DNA from: Callorhinus ursinus
Taxonomy: Eukaryota > Chordata > Mammalia > Carnivora > Otariidae
Length of the DNA stretch: 64,000 nucleotides
Direction of reading: 5' to 3'
Assembly (NCBI RefSeq): GCF_003265705.1
Contig: NW_020313285.1
Location: 17,336,407-17,400,406 of the forward strand
The notes beneath the pieces are model-generated. The model saw nothing but the letters and a program-made list of their open reading frames with translations, was not told the origin of the DNA and did not search any database. Positions 10,298-26,577 of this stretch are shown in pieces. Each line of letters begins with the position of its first letter. The first letter of the stretch is position 1. The translations under genes and the position numbers were made by a program.

Positions 10298-12298
10298 TTT
10301 TTTTTTTTTTCTGCCAGGGGCTGCCACCGTGTAGAAGATTTTCCCAAAGGGAGAAGTTCATGAATGTTGGAGAATTTCAGCGATAAAAGTGGGAGTTTGC
10401 AAGTGAAGGTGTCAAGAGACTGAGACAGGAATAAAAAGAGAGGGTAAGAGGTGTTGCCTGTCCATCCCAGCTCTGGTGAAAGTGAGTAGGCCGCCTTTGA
10501 AGTCCATTCCCCTGCCTGTAGCTCTGTATTTTACCTGGAACAAAATCTCAAGTCTGCATGGGCACATCTGGCCACAGTCTTGGGAGCTGGAGGGCACAAG
10601 TGTTTGGTGAACCAAGACACATGGGAGATGCCAGGGGATTGGCTGATTTCAGGAAATCGGGGCGGGGGCAGTCAGGTGAGTGTGAAGGGGAGCTGTGCAT
10701 AAGTAGAGCAAGGCAGGGTGTGTGTCTTCCTTCTCCTGAACGGGGCTGGCGATCAGCGGCACAGGAAAAGCATGGCCATGTGGCCAGGTGAAGGGGGCTA
10801 CGCTCGCTGAGGTGCATGTGAGGGGACCACCTTTTCCAACTTCAGGGGGCTTGAAAAACGGTCATTCAAGCCAGAAAGCATACGAGTATGTTGTGACTAC
10901 TGACGTGAAGGAGAAAGAAAGGGGGGTTCTGGGGGGCCCGGGGAAGCTTCTTCATTGCAGACATTCTCCCACACGGGGTGTCTTCCTTGGGCCGGCTGGG
11001 CTGGTTGTACTTCCTTGATGAGCCCCCCCCGCCCCCAGCCCGGCAGAGTCTGAGACATTGGGGATCATGCAGCATTGCCTGCCTGTATCCTCCCCCTAAC
11101 CCCACATCCTTGGGATTATGGGTTTTGCAGTGTGTGTTACTGGGACGAGAAGGGGCCATGTGTAAGAAAGTCCTGAAATGTGCTTTGTGTGCTGTGTTGA
11201 AGCAGGGACTGAAGTTCGAGGGCCACAGGCAGAAAAGAAAGGGATTTTTAAAACAGCCTACAGAACCCACCTGGACCCTGCACGGGTCTTTGGGGTTCCT
11301 GTGTGGCGCCTGGAGGTCACTGTTCTGTAGGCCACCCCCACTTTGCCTGGCAAGCCCCATCTGCCCTGAATCTGGGGTACTGGGCCTGGCTAATAAAACC
11401 TCCCCCTTCAGTGGTAAAAAGCAGGCACGCAGGGTTTGTCCTGGTCTCTTTGCGTCCCAACCCAGAATAGAGTCTTGGCCAAGGTGGTGGCCAGAGCTGC
11501 ACTTGGGGCGTCCATGGTGTGGAGGGCTGTTATTCTTGGATGACCATTGTTCCTTCTGGCTGTGGGGCGTGGGGTGGTGACTCACAGAGACTTGGCCTGA
11601 GGCAGGGAGGAACAGAGCTGGATGTCACAGAGCATCCTTCTGCTTACTAGTGTTTGAGATTATAAAAAATTATCTTTTAATCAAAATTTCCAAAATAAAG
11701 TAAGTGATTTCCCCATCCCCCAAGATGCAAGAAGTCCTGTCGGCTCTCCCTCAGGCTTACACCAAGTCACATGAAAAGGAAATCACAAAGCAGCTGCACA
11801 GGAGAAAAGAAGGTCCAGGAGGCGGGCGGACATGGCTCTCAGGCCTGGAGCGCAAGCCCTGCTCCCGGTGAGCCTGTTTCCAGGCCGGGCTTCAGGCCAC
11901 TCCATCGGGGTGAAGCCTGGCCGGACCCGGCGGTGAGGGACAATGAGTACATGAAGGCAACCGACAGAAAGGTCAGCCTGGAAAGCAGGAACTCTTGGCT
12001 CCACGGCGTCCCCAGGTACCATGGCATGGAGCTGGGCACAGAAACGATTCCTTGACACAGTAGCATGTGTTCTCACTGTAGCTCAAGGCGTAAATCATAC
12101 TTCCCAACAAAAAACCCCAATCTGGTTAGCAGCGCATACCTTAGACTAGGAAACTTGCAAGGAGACCAGTGTTGAACCACAAAGCGAATACAGGTTTTGC
12201 TTTTGTCTGTAAAAATGTACAGGACACCTGCTGGGGGCTGCGGAGTGAGGACTAGGCGGAGCTCGGTGGCCCGGGGCTCTGCGGCGGTGCGGGGGCCT

Positions 12299-15086
<2,788 letters not shown>

Positions 15087-18020
15087 CTACAACACAGAGC
15101 AGGAGTCCTGGTGAGGGCCCACCCCAGTAGGGGTGGGCGACCTGGAAACCTTTGCATGTGCTGGTAGGGACCCTCAGCAGACGGGCTGCTTCAGAGAGGG
15201 GGGTGGGCAGGAGCAGAGTGGGAGCTACTTGGGAATGTCAGAGACAGGGACTCATCCTCCTGGAGAGAGGAAGTAGGGGGACAGATGTGAATGCCCGAAT
15301 CATGCCCTCCTGCTCAGGCAGGCCTGATCCTAACCCACGGGATATTGTCAGCCCTCTGAAGGCACGGCTTCCCAGAGAGGTCCCCAGAACAGAACCGTCA
15401 CTCTGCTCAGAGACCACCTCCCCCACAACAGAGAATCCCACCATCTCAGCATCCAGGTCACCCTGGGAAAAGAGGGAGAGAGCTTTTAAATCACAAAAAA
15501 TGTTAAATGCTGGAAAGATTTACTGGTTCCCTGTTTTCCTTTGATGCCAGGTGCCTGGGCCCGTTTGTTGGGAATCTCTGTCCTGTACTGCTCACAGAGG
15601 TGTTCTCTGGGAACTGTGACTCCATAATTTATTGGAGAAAGCAGGAATTCTGCAGAAACGCCATTCCAAGATGCTGCTCAGGCCATTTAGATGGCTTGCG
15701 ATTAGAATGCTGGGGATCGGGTCTGGCTGCAGAAAGGCCTTGCTGTGAGAAATCAGGAATCAGGCACTGGGTTTTGTCCACACTGGGAGTGACCGAGCAT
15801 AGTTACCTCTGTTTCCCTGGAGGTAACACCCAAGCCCCTGTGGAGTCGGCAGGAGGCGGCTGCAGCCGTTGTCCGGTGTGGAGACCCCTGGTGGGTCTGT
15901 GTCAGGGAACAGCATGCCGGCGATGCAGAAGAGAGCCAAGTGCTATTGGAGATTAGGTGGGATGAGAGCATGGTTTGGAGGTCCTGCCAGGAAGCCCCCT
16001 GCGGTCAGGTTGAGCTTCTGTCCAGCAGCTACCCTAGTCTTGGGCATGGCCAGGCCAGAGACATCGTGCCAGCCTGTGTCCCCTTGTCTTCTGAACGAGC
16101 TCATCAGCCCCCAATGTCTAGGCCGGGTGCCCTGAAGGGTGGCCGACCTGCAGCCAGATGAGGGGCTTGGCCAGCTGGTGGGCCATTCTGGAGGAAGGTC
16201 CACAAGGTCAAGCCCAGACCCTCTGAGCAGGAGAGCAGGGGCTCAAGCCTGAACACAGAGCTGAGACACTTCTCCTGATCTGGATTGTGGCTGTGTCTAC
16301 AGAAAGAAGGGTCCAGACTTGTGCGGCCTGAGGCTGAGGACAGTGTCTCTTGGGGTTTTGTGACTCACAAGGCTTGGAGTTCTGGATGCTTTCACCTTCG
16401 AAGAATAGGCCTGCCTTCTGGCTCTTTCTTTTATGGGGAAATGAACACCACCTGGCCTGCCTCCTTAGGCAGGATTGAGGTTTGAGTCTTTTCTGGATCA
16501 TGGTTCCCTTGGGGGGGGCCACGCAGGCAGAATGCCGGATTGGAATGATGAGGCTTGTGATTTTTATTTTTAGCCTTGGGGCACCTCCAAAATTGTAACA
16601 TGGCATTGGCTTATTTTTCTGTGGTTTTTCAAAATGGCCAAATGATACTTCCATGGCAAGTGCATGGGGAAAAAAACCTCTTAGAACTGGGCATTAAGAA
16701 AATAGCAACCTGAGGACACTGGATCTTGGGAATGTCTAAGGGAAAAGTGCCAGAGAATTCCAAGAAGGCATACAATCACTGCTTGATACCAGGCCTGTCA
16801 TTTTAGCTTCTCACAGAGATGGAAAATTACAGGCTGTCAGCGGTCAGTGTCATTCGCGCCTCACCACGCTGACACCCTGTATTCAGAGGTTACTTCATCA
16901 GAACGCACTAGCATGGGCCATTAAGCTGACGTGCGCTGCCCGCCTCATTTCTCCGATGCGTCTTCAGTGTTCCTGGGCACATTTGTGCCCAAAAGAGAAT
17001 TGTTGAACCCCTCAATTTTGTTGGTTTTATGGGCTTGGTTCAGGAGCCATACATCGGTGGTGAGATACCAGGAAATATCATGTGGTCGTTAGTGTGGGCC
17101 CTGAAGGCTGAGCATCTCCCTCAGCGGGTAGACAGAACCAGTGGAGATGGGAGGCCTCGTTGGGCTGGGGACCGGCGGGCAAAGGAGTGACCCGGAGGAC
17201 TCAAGAAGATGTTGGCTTCCAAAACTGGCTGCTGAGGGAATGGCTTCGTTTCTAGAAACACCTTCAAGTCGTCCCAGCAAAGTTGTATCTAGCCAGCTCC
17301 TTAGTGTTGGGTATTGAGAAACACTAGGATATTATTTTTTGCTTTGCACATGTAAACAATGCAGAAACACATAATGTTGTGGCTAAATTTTTGTCCATTC
17401 CCATGATCATGGCCTTTGGGTAGGTTCTGAGAAGTCAAGCTGTTGGATACGGAAGCACTGCTCTGAGGCTTTTGGTTATTTCCAGATTGTGTATCACACA
17501 GGCTGTACCAGTGACATTTCCAGGAGTGTTTGCCAAGTCGTGGTTTCTTTAACCCGAGCCCATAGTGATGGAGGCAGGCCTATTCAATCTGTGCACTTGT
17601 CAAAGCGAGGTTCCTAGGCTTTGCGCTTGATGGTAGACATCATGGTCTAATTCCTGATAGTAATCAACGTGCTTTTTGGGTTTGGCCTTTGAGGCAAAAT
17701 TTGCTCTTGGTTTTTGGGAAATAGTGTTCATTAAGAAATTTCCTTTCTATGCATGTTTTTAGGTATTTTTATTAAGAATGTCTGCTGTATTTAATTAAAT
17801 GCCTTTTCAGCTTTTATTGAAAATATTAGGTTTTTTTTTCTTCTGTTTTCATTTGTTTGTGTTAAGACAAGATCGACTGATTTCCTGAGGGTGAACCATC
17901 ATTATATCCTGGGACTTGGTTTTCTGCGTTTAGGTTCACTGCTGGACTCTGTTTTTAATACCATGTTGAGAATTTTGCTTCTGTATTTGTAAGTGAGGTT
18001 AGTCTATAGCTTTTTTTAAT

Positions 18021-18214
18021 TTTTGTTTTTTAAAGATTTTATTTATTTATTTGACAGAGACAGCGGGAGAGGGAACACAAGCAGGGGGAGTGGGAGAGGG
18101 AGAAGCAGGCTTCCCGCCGAGCAGGGAGCCCGATGCGGGGCTCTATCCCAGGACCCCGGGATCATGACCTGAGCCGAAGGCAGACGCTTAATGACGGAGC
18201 CACCCAGGTGCCTC
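18021..18214 (-). mobile_element. Can-SINE inside L1
   Basis: The head, middle and A-tail are intact in reverse orientation. Confidence 0.92.
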
Positions 18215-18439
18215 AGCTTCATTTTTTTTATACAAGTTTCAGTCAGCTTTTATAATTAAAATGATGGTGGCTATTTAAAACAAACTGTACATTTTCCTCC
18301 CTGTGGTCTGAGATAGTTCAAATAATATTAAAAATGATAGTTGGAAGGTTTGATAAAATTCAGCCGTATACTTTTCTGTGGTAGCTCTTCACACAAAAAA
18401 CCTATAATTATTGTTCTATTTCAGGCTTCTGTTTCCTTA

Positions 18440-18528
18440 GGTTGACTCCACACCCAACGTGGGGCTCAAACTCACAACCCCGAGATCAAGAGTTGCACAC
18501 TCTACTGATAGAGCCAGCCAGGCGCCCC
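18440..18528 (-). mobile_element. Older Can-SINE-related fragment
   Basis: Reversed, it has ggggcgcctggctggctcta, then cagtagagtgtgcaactctt and gatctcggggttgtgagttt. This is an older variant of the tRNA-Lys SINE head, lacking the rest. Confidence 0.7.
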
Positions 18529-19149
18529 AGGTCAGTTCGGTTTTTTCCCTACATTTTGCAAGCAATCATTCACCTCTTCTCGGTTTTCAAATTTGCTGCC
18601 CCAGAGTAGTCATGTGTTATTTCCCAATAATTTTTATCCTCCTGTATTCGCAGTAATATTCTTTTCCTCCTTCCTCGTTTTGTCTACCTTTATCAGGCTT
18701 GTGAAGTAGTTCTGTTTCTCTCTTTGTCCTTCTATTTCTATTAATTTCAGTCTTATTCCTTCTTACCACTCTGGTCTTGTGCTCATTTCTTAACAAAAGT
18801 ACCTCTTCTGCAGGCTTTTAAGACACAGATACCCACGTGCACAGCCTTCTGAGTCTCCTGTTGGTCTTGATGCGGAAGAATCGCTTTATCCTTGCCTTTG
18901 AGACGCTTTGTAATTTCCCTTGTAATTTCCTTTTTGATCCATCGTTATAAAGGAGTGTTTTCTTATTAGGTCATATATTAATTATTTCTAATTATCAGAT
19001 ACTGATACACTTGTGTGGATGTTGACGTGCGAAAAAACGGTTTTGCTGATGCAAGGTTTATATTAAATCAGGTTGTGTCATTCAGTTTTCCCACATCCTT
19101 CTTTCATCTTCTTCGTACAATGGAAGTGCATTTTTAATCAAGTTTTCCT

Positions 19150-19990
19150 TTATTTTAGATCACTCTTGTTTGAGGCGCTCAGTGGTTAATGGTGCTTGAC
19201 GTCTCTTGGGTGTTCATCCCATAGTACCTCTCTGTTTGCTGTTTTTAGTGCCTAACTCATACGAGTGGCACTCTGAACACATTCTTGTTCACCTGTCCTC
19301 ACCATGCCCGCCCCTTTAAATTCAACCTTTTCTTCTTTTTGTGGCATGTGTGTTTCTCATCAGCAAGTTCTAGTTTCCTTCCTTCCTTCCTAACCCCGTC
19401 TGATTCAAGAGAAATCAGTTCGTCATATGTGGAATAATGAGACCATCGCTTCCCAGCTGCTACTTTCCAACAGCATTCTCCGAACCTTCTCTTATCCCAA
19501 TAAGGTATTTCTAATTATTTTTACTCCCTCCTCTTTCCTCCACTCCCTATGCTTATTTTTACTGAAATAATTTATCTTCTGTTACAGACTGGTATCAGGA
19601 TTTCTCATTCAGACATCCTTATTTAGCACTGATTACCATTTCCAGGGAATCTGGTCTCATCCATCATCTTACTTCCTCTCTGGGTTCATTGTTTGCAACT
19701 GTCGCCTCTTTATCTTTCTTCATCTTGAGGTCTCTGATCTGGTTCATCTGGTGTTTGTCTGGGATCTTTCCTCAGATCTGTTCCTCAGAGGGGGCGGTGA
19801 GTGATGCTGTTTCTGAATTCTTGCGCACGTTTTCTTCGGTCCTGCCCGGTAGAGGATATCTGGGCTGGGAATAGAATCCTGTAGATTCCATGGTCCTGCA
19901 GCAGGTGAGAAATCCAGTGCCCAACTGATGTTTTTTCTTTCCGTTTCTCAAGTCATTGCTGTTAAATTAGGAAATCATTTTTGGTTTCAG
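19150..19990 (-). mobile_element. Possible very old L1-derived sequence
   Basis: T/C-rich texture continuing from the L1 on the left suggests a decayed L1, but I cannot place specific landmarks. Confidence 0.3.
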
Positions 19991-20609
19991 AAAAAAAAAA
20001 TTTTTTTGTGGCCCCTCCCCTTGAATTACTTTAGAGGCTTTCCTGGAGCTGCCAGAGGGACCAATAAAAGTTATGATTTCCATGGGCTTATGCTCTGCTC
20101 TGAATGAGCTTTATTCAGGTTCCTAGACCCTCTAAGGGGGATTTTTGGTCAGCTCACTTGGCCCCAGGGTGATGGTATCCATTAAATGACAATAGTCTCC
20201 ATTTAGAGGAGGTGAAGCAGGATCGTCCCCCTGGCCCAAGAGGGAAGAGGCAGGCGGGTGGTCAGTCCCCTGGAAGAAGCTTCTGTAGAAGACCCGGGCG
20301 TCCCTTCCCTCTTCCCAGTCTTGAGAACACGGTGAACTGGGCTCCATCTGCAGTTCTTCTTAGCTGGGGTTCTGAGAGAGAATGAAACCCTACTGTCCTG
20401 AGGCATCCAATGTGGGAAACGAATTAACTTCTCTTCTGTGCATCTAGAGTGGTCCTGTGTAGATTGCTGGGAGAATTCAGGCATTCACATCACTTTTCTT
20501 AGGGCTCAATCCTCGAATGTATCCCTGATGAAACACTCCACACAGGGGTGGTGTTACCTTCTCCCATTGGTGGACGGGGCAATCCCACAGAGCTCTTGGG
20601 CCCAAACTG

Positions 20610-20745
20610 TTTCCAAGAGGCAATACAGTGCAGTGGCTGAATATTGGGCTGTAGAGCCACACTCCCTGGCTTGGACCATGGGCACACTACTGAACTTTCC
20701 AGTGCCCTAAAGTACTATAGGCACTCAATAAATGTGCTTCCATTA
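20610..20745 (+). mobile_element. MIR, internally deleted
   Basis: It contains gcagtggctgaatattgggc and gagccacactccctggcttg, then after a deletion aggcactcaataaatg. Confidence 0.7.
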
Positions 20746-21121
20746 TGGACATAATTACTGTTACTTTTCCTTCCTTAAGGGCCCCCCTTGAGCACTTGCT
20801 TGGACACTGTTCTCGAGCCTGCCCAGCCCGAGGTGCAGAACGCCCTTGCTCAGGAGAGGTAGGGGCTTGGGAGCCACATTCCTGTTGTCCTAACATTACA
20901 ATCTTACCCATCATCAGGATTATTGTCCTTAAACGTAGGCCTGGCTGAAGATACCTGTGAGGGGCTGTGAGGGGCTTTGGCTCAAGGCTGTTTGCCACTC
21001 CCTCCTCAAGCCTGGAGTTTTGGATAAGTGTGATTAGCTACCTAGGGAAGCAAGAGACATTTATGAGACAGGAACAGCATCTTTTGTTCCTGTGGGGTGA
21101 GTGTGGGTCTCCATGTGTTCA

Positions 21122-21319
<198 letters not shown>

Positions 21320-21829
21320 TTATGCCTAGGTGAGTGGGAAGCCAACCTCGCAGCCTCGGCAGTGAGCCTGCTTGGGAAGCCAGGGCCCAAGCCTCCCTTC
21401 TGGGTTTTCTTTAGAGGCCAGCAGTTGAATCCCTTTTAAAAAACTTCTTGCATGATTTTACTTACAGGGGACTCAGACCATCTTGGCAAAAGCCCAAACC
21501 CAGAGGGTTTACATTTTCCACTCAAGAATCAGCTGCAGGGCACTCTGGTCCCTGCTCCCAGAATTTTGGGCCCCTAGAACTCTCAGTGTCCTTCCCCAGG
21601 TGGTTCTGAGGCTGAGATTCTGGTGAGTTGGCCCTTCCTCCTGTGCCATCTGAGACTGACTTTGAGATCATCGCTTATCCCCGGTCTCTTAGCTTGGCAC
21701 AGCTTCTCTCTGTACATCCTTGCACTGGAGTCTCTGGGACCCACACTGCAGGATCAGGCAGACACTCTTTTTTCTTTTTTACTGCTATAACTGAAACTCC
21801 ACTACCCCTCTAGAACAGAGGCTCTCCTG

Positions 21830-22790
21830 TGGCCCTCTCCAATGGAGGCGGTTTTCTACTTCTCTGCTTTTTTATAATGTAGCTTTATATGTTCCCAAAC
21901 TCTCTTTCATTAGACTTATACCACTGGATGGTGACCCCTGCCCTTCTTGTCACTGGCTGCCCTCCTAGCCACTCGCTTTCACTAATGATGTCAGCCTTCC
22001 TCGGGGGGAACCCATCTCTACCCCCATTGGTCAAAACTTCTCTGAAGAACTGTCTGTGGAGTTCCCGAATCTGCTTTTCTTTAACATTCACACCAAGTGT
22101 CATCACTCCACTGACCTCTTCCAGAACTTTATGTCAGACTCAGAGATCACTTGGTGATCCTCCTCTTATTTGACAATTCAGCACGATTCCACGTGGTTAA
22201 CTATTCCCTTCCAGAAACGTTCTATTCTCTCAGCCTCCCCTGTCCCCAACTTCTCCCCCCTCATTCCGACTGTAAATACCGGCATGTCTCAGGTCGCCAT
22301 TGTTGACCTTCTCTCTAAATCCTTTCTGTGGGTGAGTTCATCCAATTGCATGGCTGCAGATAACCTGCTGTACTCTGAGGACTTTAGAACTCATTCCTCT
22401 GTGGATGACCTCAACAAACACAAAACTGGACTCTTAATTTTGCCCCTCCCTGCTCACATATAGTTCCTCGCCCTTCATTACAATCTTTGAAGTCCCCTTC
22501 CCTTTCTTGCTCGCATTAAAAAGCCCCTGAAGATCCCAGCATCTGCCAGCTTCCCGGTTGCTTCCCTTCATTTGCTTAAAGGCTTCAGGATCTGGCACAG
22601 TCTTCCTGTATCCCGAGCCTCGTAACCCACCAGCAATAATACCGTCTTGACATTGTCTCTAGTTTCTTGGTCTCTCTCTTTCAAAACTCTCTTGATTACT
22701 CATTCTCTTCCAGGTGCCCCATTTGTCTGCCCTCTTCACAGCAAAACTTCCCCAGTGTTTAGACTGTAGCCTTCTCTCTCCTTTCTATTT
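21830..22790 (+). mobile_element. L2-like LINE fragment
   Basis: Its C/T-rich sequence has the L2 ORF texture (cagcctcccctgtccccaac; aaaactggactcttaatttt). It is diverged and the boundaries are approximate. Confidence 0.45.
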
Positions 22791-23089
22791 ACACATCTCC
22801 TATCATAATTCATATTCTCATTCTGAGGTGTGGTGGAGTTTGGAGGCTGAAGAGCTAAACCAATAATCTCTTAAATTCAAAACAGTGTTCTGCAGTCTCA
22901 ATATGCTGAGGAGCAAAGATATGGAAGGGAAAAGAAAAAGATACTGAAGAATATACTAGGCTCTCAGTTAAAAACCCTGAAGGGCTAACTTCTAGGTCTA
23001 GGAATGAATCAGAGACAGAATAAGCCTTAAAAAACTTCAATTCAGCCTTGATTCAACCAAGTACTTGCTTAAAGTGATTAATTCTCTAC

Positions 23090-25145
23090 TTTCTCTGCCT
23101 AGCAGAGGAAAGGGTAAAGCCTCTTCGGTGGGTGAGAGCCCTCTCAAGTCCATCTTTTTTATATATGGAATGTTGAGGATTTAAAAAATTACTAGGCATT
23201 ACAAGATACAGACTATATGACTAAAGACTACTAAAAAATGCAAAAGAAACAGACCCATGAGCGATTCATGAAAAGATAATACAAATTTATATACAGAAGT
23301 AAAATTAGTAGAAACAAATGCAATACCTGAAATTAAGACTCAATAAATAGGTTCTGTTAAATCCATATTAGGCATAGCAGAAGACAGGACTAGTGAACTG
23401 AAAAACAAGTTGATAGGACATACTAAAATTAAAGCATGAAGAGACAAAAAAAGGATGGGAAAAAAAGAGTGAAAGACAAGTGGGACACAGTGGAAATGTC
23501 TAACTTTTTCAAGTTTCCAAAGAAGAGGTAAGAGACAATTCCAGTCTGATGAAAGGTATCAATCCACACATTCAAGAACCACTAAAACCTCCAAATTGGA
23601 ATACATACAAAGAACATCATCCTTGGGCACATCAAAGTAAAACTGCTAAAGATCAAAGAGAATATCTGAAAAGTAGTCAGAAAAAAATATGATACATGAC
23701 CTTCAAAAGAGTGACAAAAAGACCGACCTATCAACAAAACAATGGAAGACAGTGGAACAGCATCTTAAAATGCTGAGCAAGTAGAATTGTCAAGGTAGAA
23801 TTCTATATCCAGTGAAAATAATCTTTAAAAATAAAGGGCAAATAAAGGTCCTTTCAACCAAACAAAAACTGTGTTGCCAGCAGATCTTCACTAAAACAAC
23901 TATTTAAAAAAGTCTTTTGTCACAATGAAAATGATCCCAGACAAAACTGTGTACTTCAGGAAGGAATAAGGAGCAGTGAGAAAAGTAAATATGTGGGTGA
24001 ATATAAATGACTGCCAAGTGTACAAAATATTAAGTCAGGTCTTGTGGGGTTCAATTATATATATGGAGATAAAATTTATTCCCACAATCATGCAAAAGGC
24101 AGGCGAGGAGTTAAAGGAGTTACTGTTACACGGTTCTATCGTTATTGGAGAAGTGACATCATTAATTATATGTGACTGTATTGAGGCAGGGATGCATGTT
24201 ATAATCTCTATGGCAGTCCTAACAATAACAGAATAATAATTGACTAATCCCAAAGAGAGTAAAAAGGAGGAAGAAGCAGAACAAACAGGTCAAATAAGAA
24301 ACCGGTAAGATGGTAGATTTAACTATATAATTAACTGCATTAAATATAAATGGATCAAATGATCCAAGTAAAAGACTGAGATTATTATACTAGATAAAGG
24401 CTAAAACCCAAACACATGTAGCTTTAAAAAAGACCACCTTAAATATATGGACATCGAAAGGTTGGAAGTGAAAGGATAGAAAAAATACAGCTAACACTAA
24501 TCAAAAGAAATCTGATCTGTCTGTCCTCGTATCAGACAAAAACAGACTTTCAGGCAAAAGCATAGCCAGAAATAGAGATAATTTGTAAGAATGAAGAAGT
24601 CTTTGACCCAGGAAGTTACTACAGTTTTAAAGCAAAAATGGATGGAATTTAGATAAACCTACAATCACGGTGTGAGACTTCAACACACCTCTCGGCAGCT
24701 GATAGACTAAGTGGACAAAGAAAAAAATGACTTATGGGGCACCTGGGTGGCTCAGTCATTAGGTGTCTGCCTTCGGCTCGGGTTGGGGTCCTAGGGTCCT
24801 GGGATCGAGCCCCACACCGGGCTCCCTGCTCCACGGGAAGCCTGCTTCTCCCTCTCCCACTCCCCCTGCTTGTGTTCCCTCTCTCGCTGTGTCTCTTTCT
24901 GTCAAATAAATAAAATCTTTAAAGAAAAATGACTTAGAAGATCTGAACAATGCAATGAACAATCTTGACATAATTGGACATGTATACAGAATACTGTACC
25001 TACCATTAGAACACACATTCTTTTAAAGTGCAAATGAAACATTTTTATCACATTGATTCTAAGCTGGGTCATAAAGCAAGCTTCAACGAATTTCAAAGGA
25101 TTGATATTACTCAGAGTATGTTCACTGGTCAGAAAAATCACTAAC
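23090..25145 (+). mobile_element. Old L1 (ORF1 end to ORF2 endonuclease region)
   Basis: Plus-strand landmarks run in order: ORF1-like caaaacaatggaagacagtg, a region with aactgcattaaatataaatg, then aacactaatcaaaagaaa, and after a nested SINE catttctttaaagtgcaaatga-like and gtatgttcactggtcag segments. All frames are broken. Confidence 0.7.
24736..24924 (+). mobile_element. Young Can-SINE with target-site duplication
   Basis: It is a complete element from ggggcacctgggtggctcag to the aataaaatctttaaag tail. The 12-bp direct repeat aaaaatgactta flanks it (24723-24734 and 24925-24936). Confidence 0.95.
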
Positions 25146-25553
25146 AGAAAGCCTTCTGCCCAACTGGGCTGGAGAAACCAAAACCCTGGTTACATCCACA
25201 TTTCCCCCTACAATGAGCATGCACTGGGGCATTGCTGGGAAGAAAAACCACAACCCTGCTCACCGGCCTCACTTTCTCTTTACATCCGCAAGCCCTCAGT
25301 GGGCCTTTGCTTTCACCCAGCAGTCCTAGCACAGTGCCCTGGTCAGTTCAATCTCAAATGCGCCCTTCACCTCCCTCTTCAAACCTCCAGGCTGGGTGAT
25401 AATTTTCCTTCTTATTTCACTGAGGAAATAAAAGCAACCACAAGAAATGTTCGTCCACCTGCCACCCATTGTTAACTGTCACCTCTTTGTAAGTGTACTT
25501 GAATATTTTCCATTTCCTTCTGTTATGTGAAAGAATGTGCTTTTATCCAAAGC

Positions 25554-25613
25554 TGGCATCTCTACTTCTCTGCCCTGGATTCCACTGACTCCTGCCTACT
25601 TCAGTGATGCAGA
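25554..25613 (+). repeat. 60-bp direct repeat, copy 1
   Basis: This copy matches 26853-26912 at 58 of 60 positions by eye. It sits in a C/T-rich, LINE-like context and is probably the original copy. Confidence 0.9.
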
Positions 25614-25939
25614 AGAAGGGGAAGATGTGTGGGAGTTTTTTTCCCCCCAGCATTACATACATACATGCATACCAATGCTGTAACATCACCTATTCTAAAG
25701 AAGCTTCTTCAGTATGCTCTTACCTATTGCCTCATTTGGCTCCTTTTACCCATATTTACAGCAAACCCCCTCAAAATGCTTGTCTCTATTCACCATCTCT
25801 ATGACCTCAAGCTTGGATTCTATGATCATGCTATCTGCTCCTGGCAAGGTGATCCATGGGATACCAAATCCAATGGCTGATTCTTAGGATCCATGATCTG
25901 CAAATGCTCACCTATATCAGACACCACTAACTGCAAACT

Positions 25940-26575
25940 CTTCCTTAAGACACTCTTGGTTTTGGTTTCTGGAACCCTCAGCTCTCCCCTTGCCCCAGCC
26001 CCAATTTTCTTCCTACCTTTCAGGCTCCTCCTGCTTGGTGTCCTTGTTGGCTTCTTCTCTCCTTCCTGATCTTTAAGTGTTGGGGTGCCTCAGAGCTCCA
26101 ACCTTGACCTCTTCCCTATCCGTATTACCTTCAGTGATTTCATCTGCTTCTCTGGATTTAACAGTTGGTATGGTGACAATACCCACACTGACCTCTCTGG
26201 CCTAGATCTCTCGTTGGCCTCCAGACCCGTTTATCCAATTGCTTATTTGACATCTCTACTTACATTTTTATTTTTATTTTTAAAGATTTAGAGAGAGAAC
26301 GTGAGAGCATGAGTGTGGAGGAGGGGCAGAGGGGGAGGGAGAAGCAGACTCACTGCTGAATGCAGAGCCTGACATGGGGCTCAATCCCACAGCCCGGAGA
26401 TCATGACCTGAGCCGAAATCAAGAGTCGTACGCTCAACTGAAGAAATCACCTAGACGCCCCAGCTAACATTTATAATAGCAGTTTACACTTGGCAGGTCT
26501 AAACCCAAATTCCTAATTTTCTCGTCTTCCTGCTCCATGGCCTGCACCCCCTGCCTTTCCCGAAGTCTCTGTAGA
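25940..26575 (+). mobile_element. L2 fragment interrupted by a SINE
   Basis: L2 ORF2-like words on the plus strand include cctcagagctccaaccttga, ccagacccgtttatccaatt and ttgacatctctacttac. It continues after the SINE with gtctaaacccaaattcctaa. Confidence 0.65.
26268..26461 (-). mobile_element. Can-SINE, diverged, within L2
   Basis: Reversed, the head is ggggcgtctaggtgatttc, followed by the usual middle and a shortened A-tail. Confidence 0.88.
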
Positions 26576-26577
26576 GT

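Larger units (their letters stand above)
9575..12298 (-). other. FSTL4: Probable FSTL4 3' UTR (to the first good poly(A) signal)
   Basis: The 3' UTR starts directly after the TGA. A canonical AATAAA in the sense direction lies at 9594-9599, giving a UTR of about 2.7 kb. The AT-rich stretch just before the signal and the T-run after it look like a real 3' end. The UTR contains an L1 3'-end fragment at 10188-10297, and an alternative ATTAAA lies at 11676-11681. The extent is inferred; no transcript evidence is available here. Confidence 0.6.
17690..19140 (-). mobile_element. Old L1 ORF2 fragment, interrupted
   Basis: On the minus strand several decayed ORF2 landmarks are visible, such as the complement of gaattttgcttctgtatttg and tttgtaatttcccttgtaat. 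The frame is badly broken. SINEs at 18021-18214 and 18440-18528 interrupt it. Confidence 0.6.

Noticed and set aside
10866..11585. Overlapping frames of 239 codons (minus) and 200 codons (plus)
   Set aside because: They are mutual shadows in GC-rich probable 3' UTR, and neither has a domain.
11676..11681. ATTAAA on the minus strand as the main FSTL4 poly(A) signal
   Set aside because: No GT-rich downstream element follows. The signals at 9594 and 6597 have better surroundings, so it is kept only as a minor alternative.
24736..24810. tRNA-like heads of SINEs as tRNA genes
   Set aside because: The heads are degenerate and fused to SINE bodies with A-tails, so they are not functional tRNAs.
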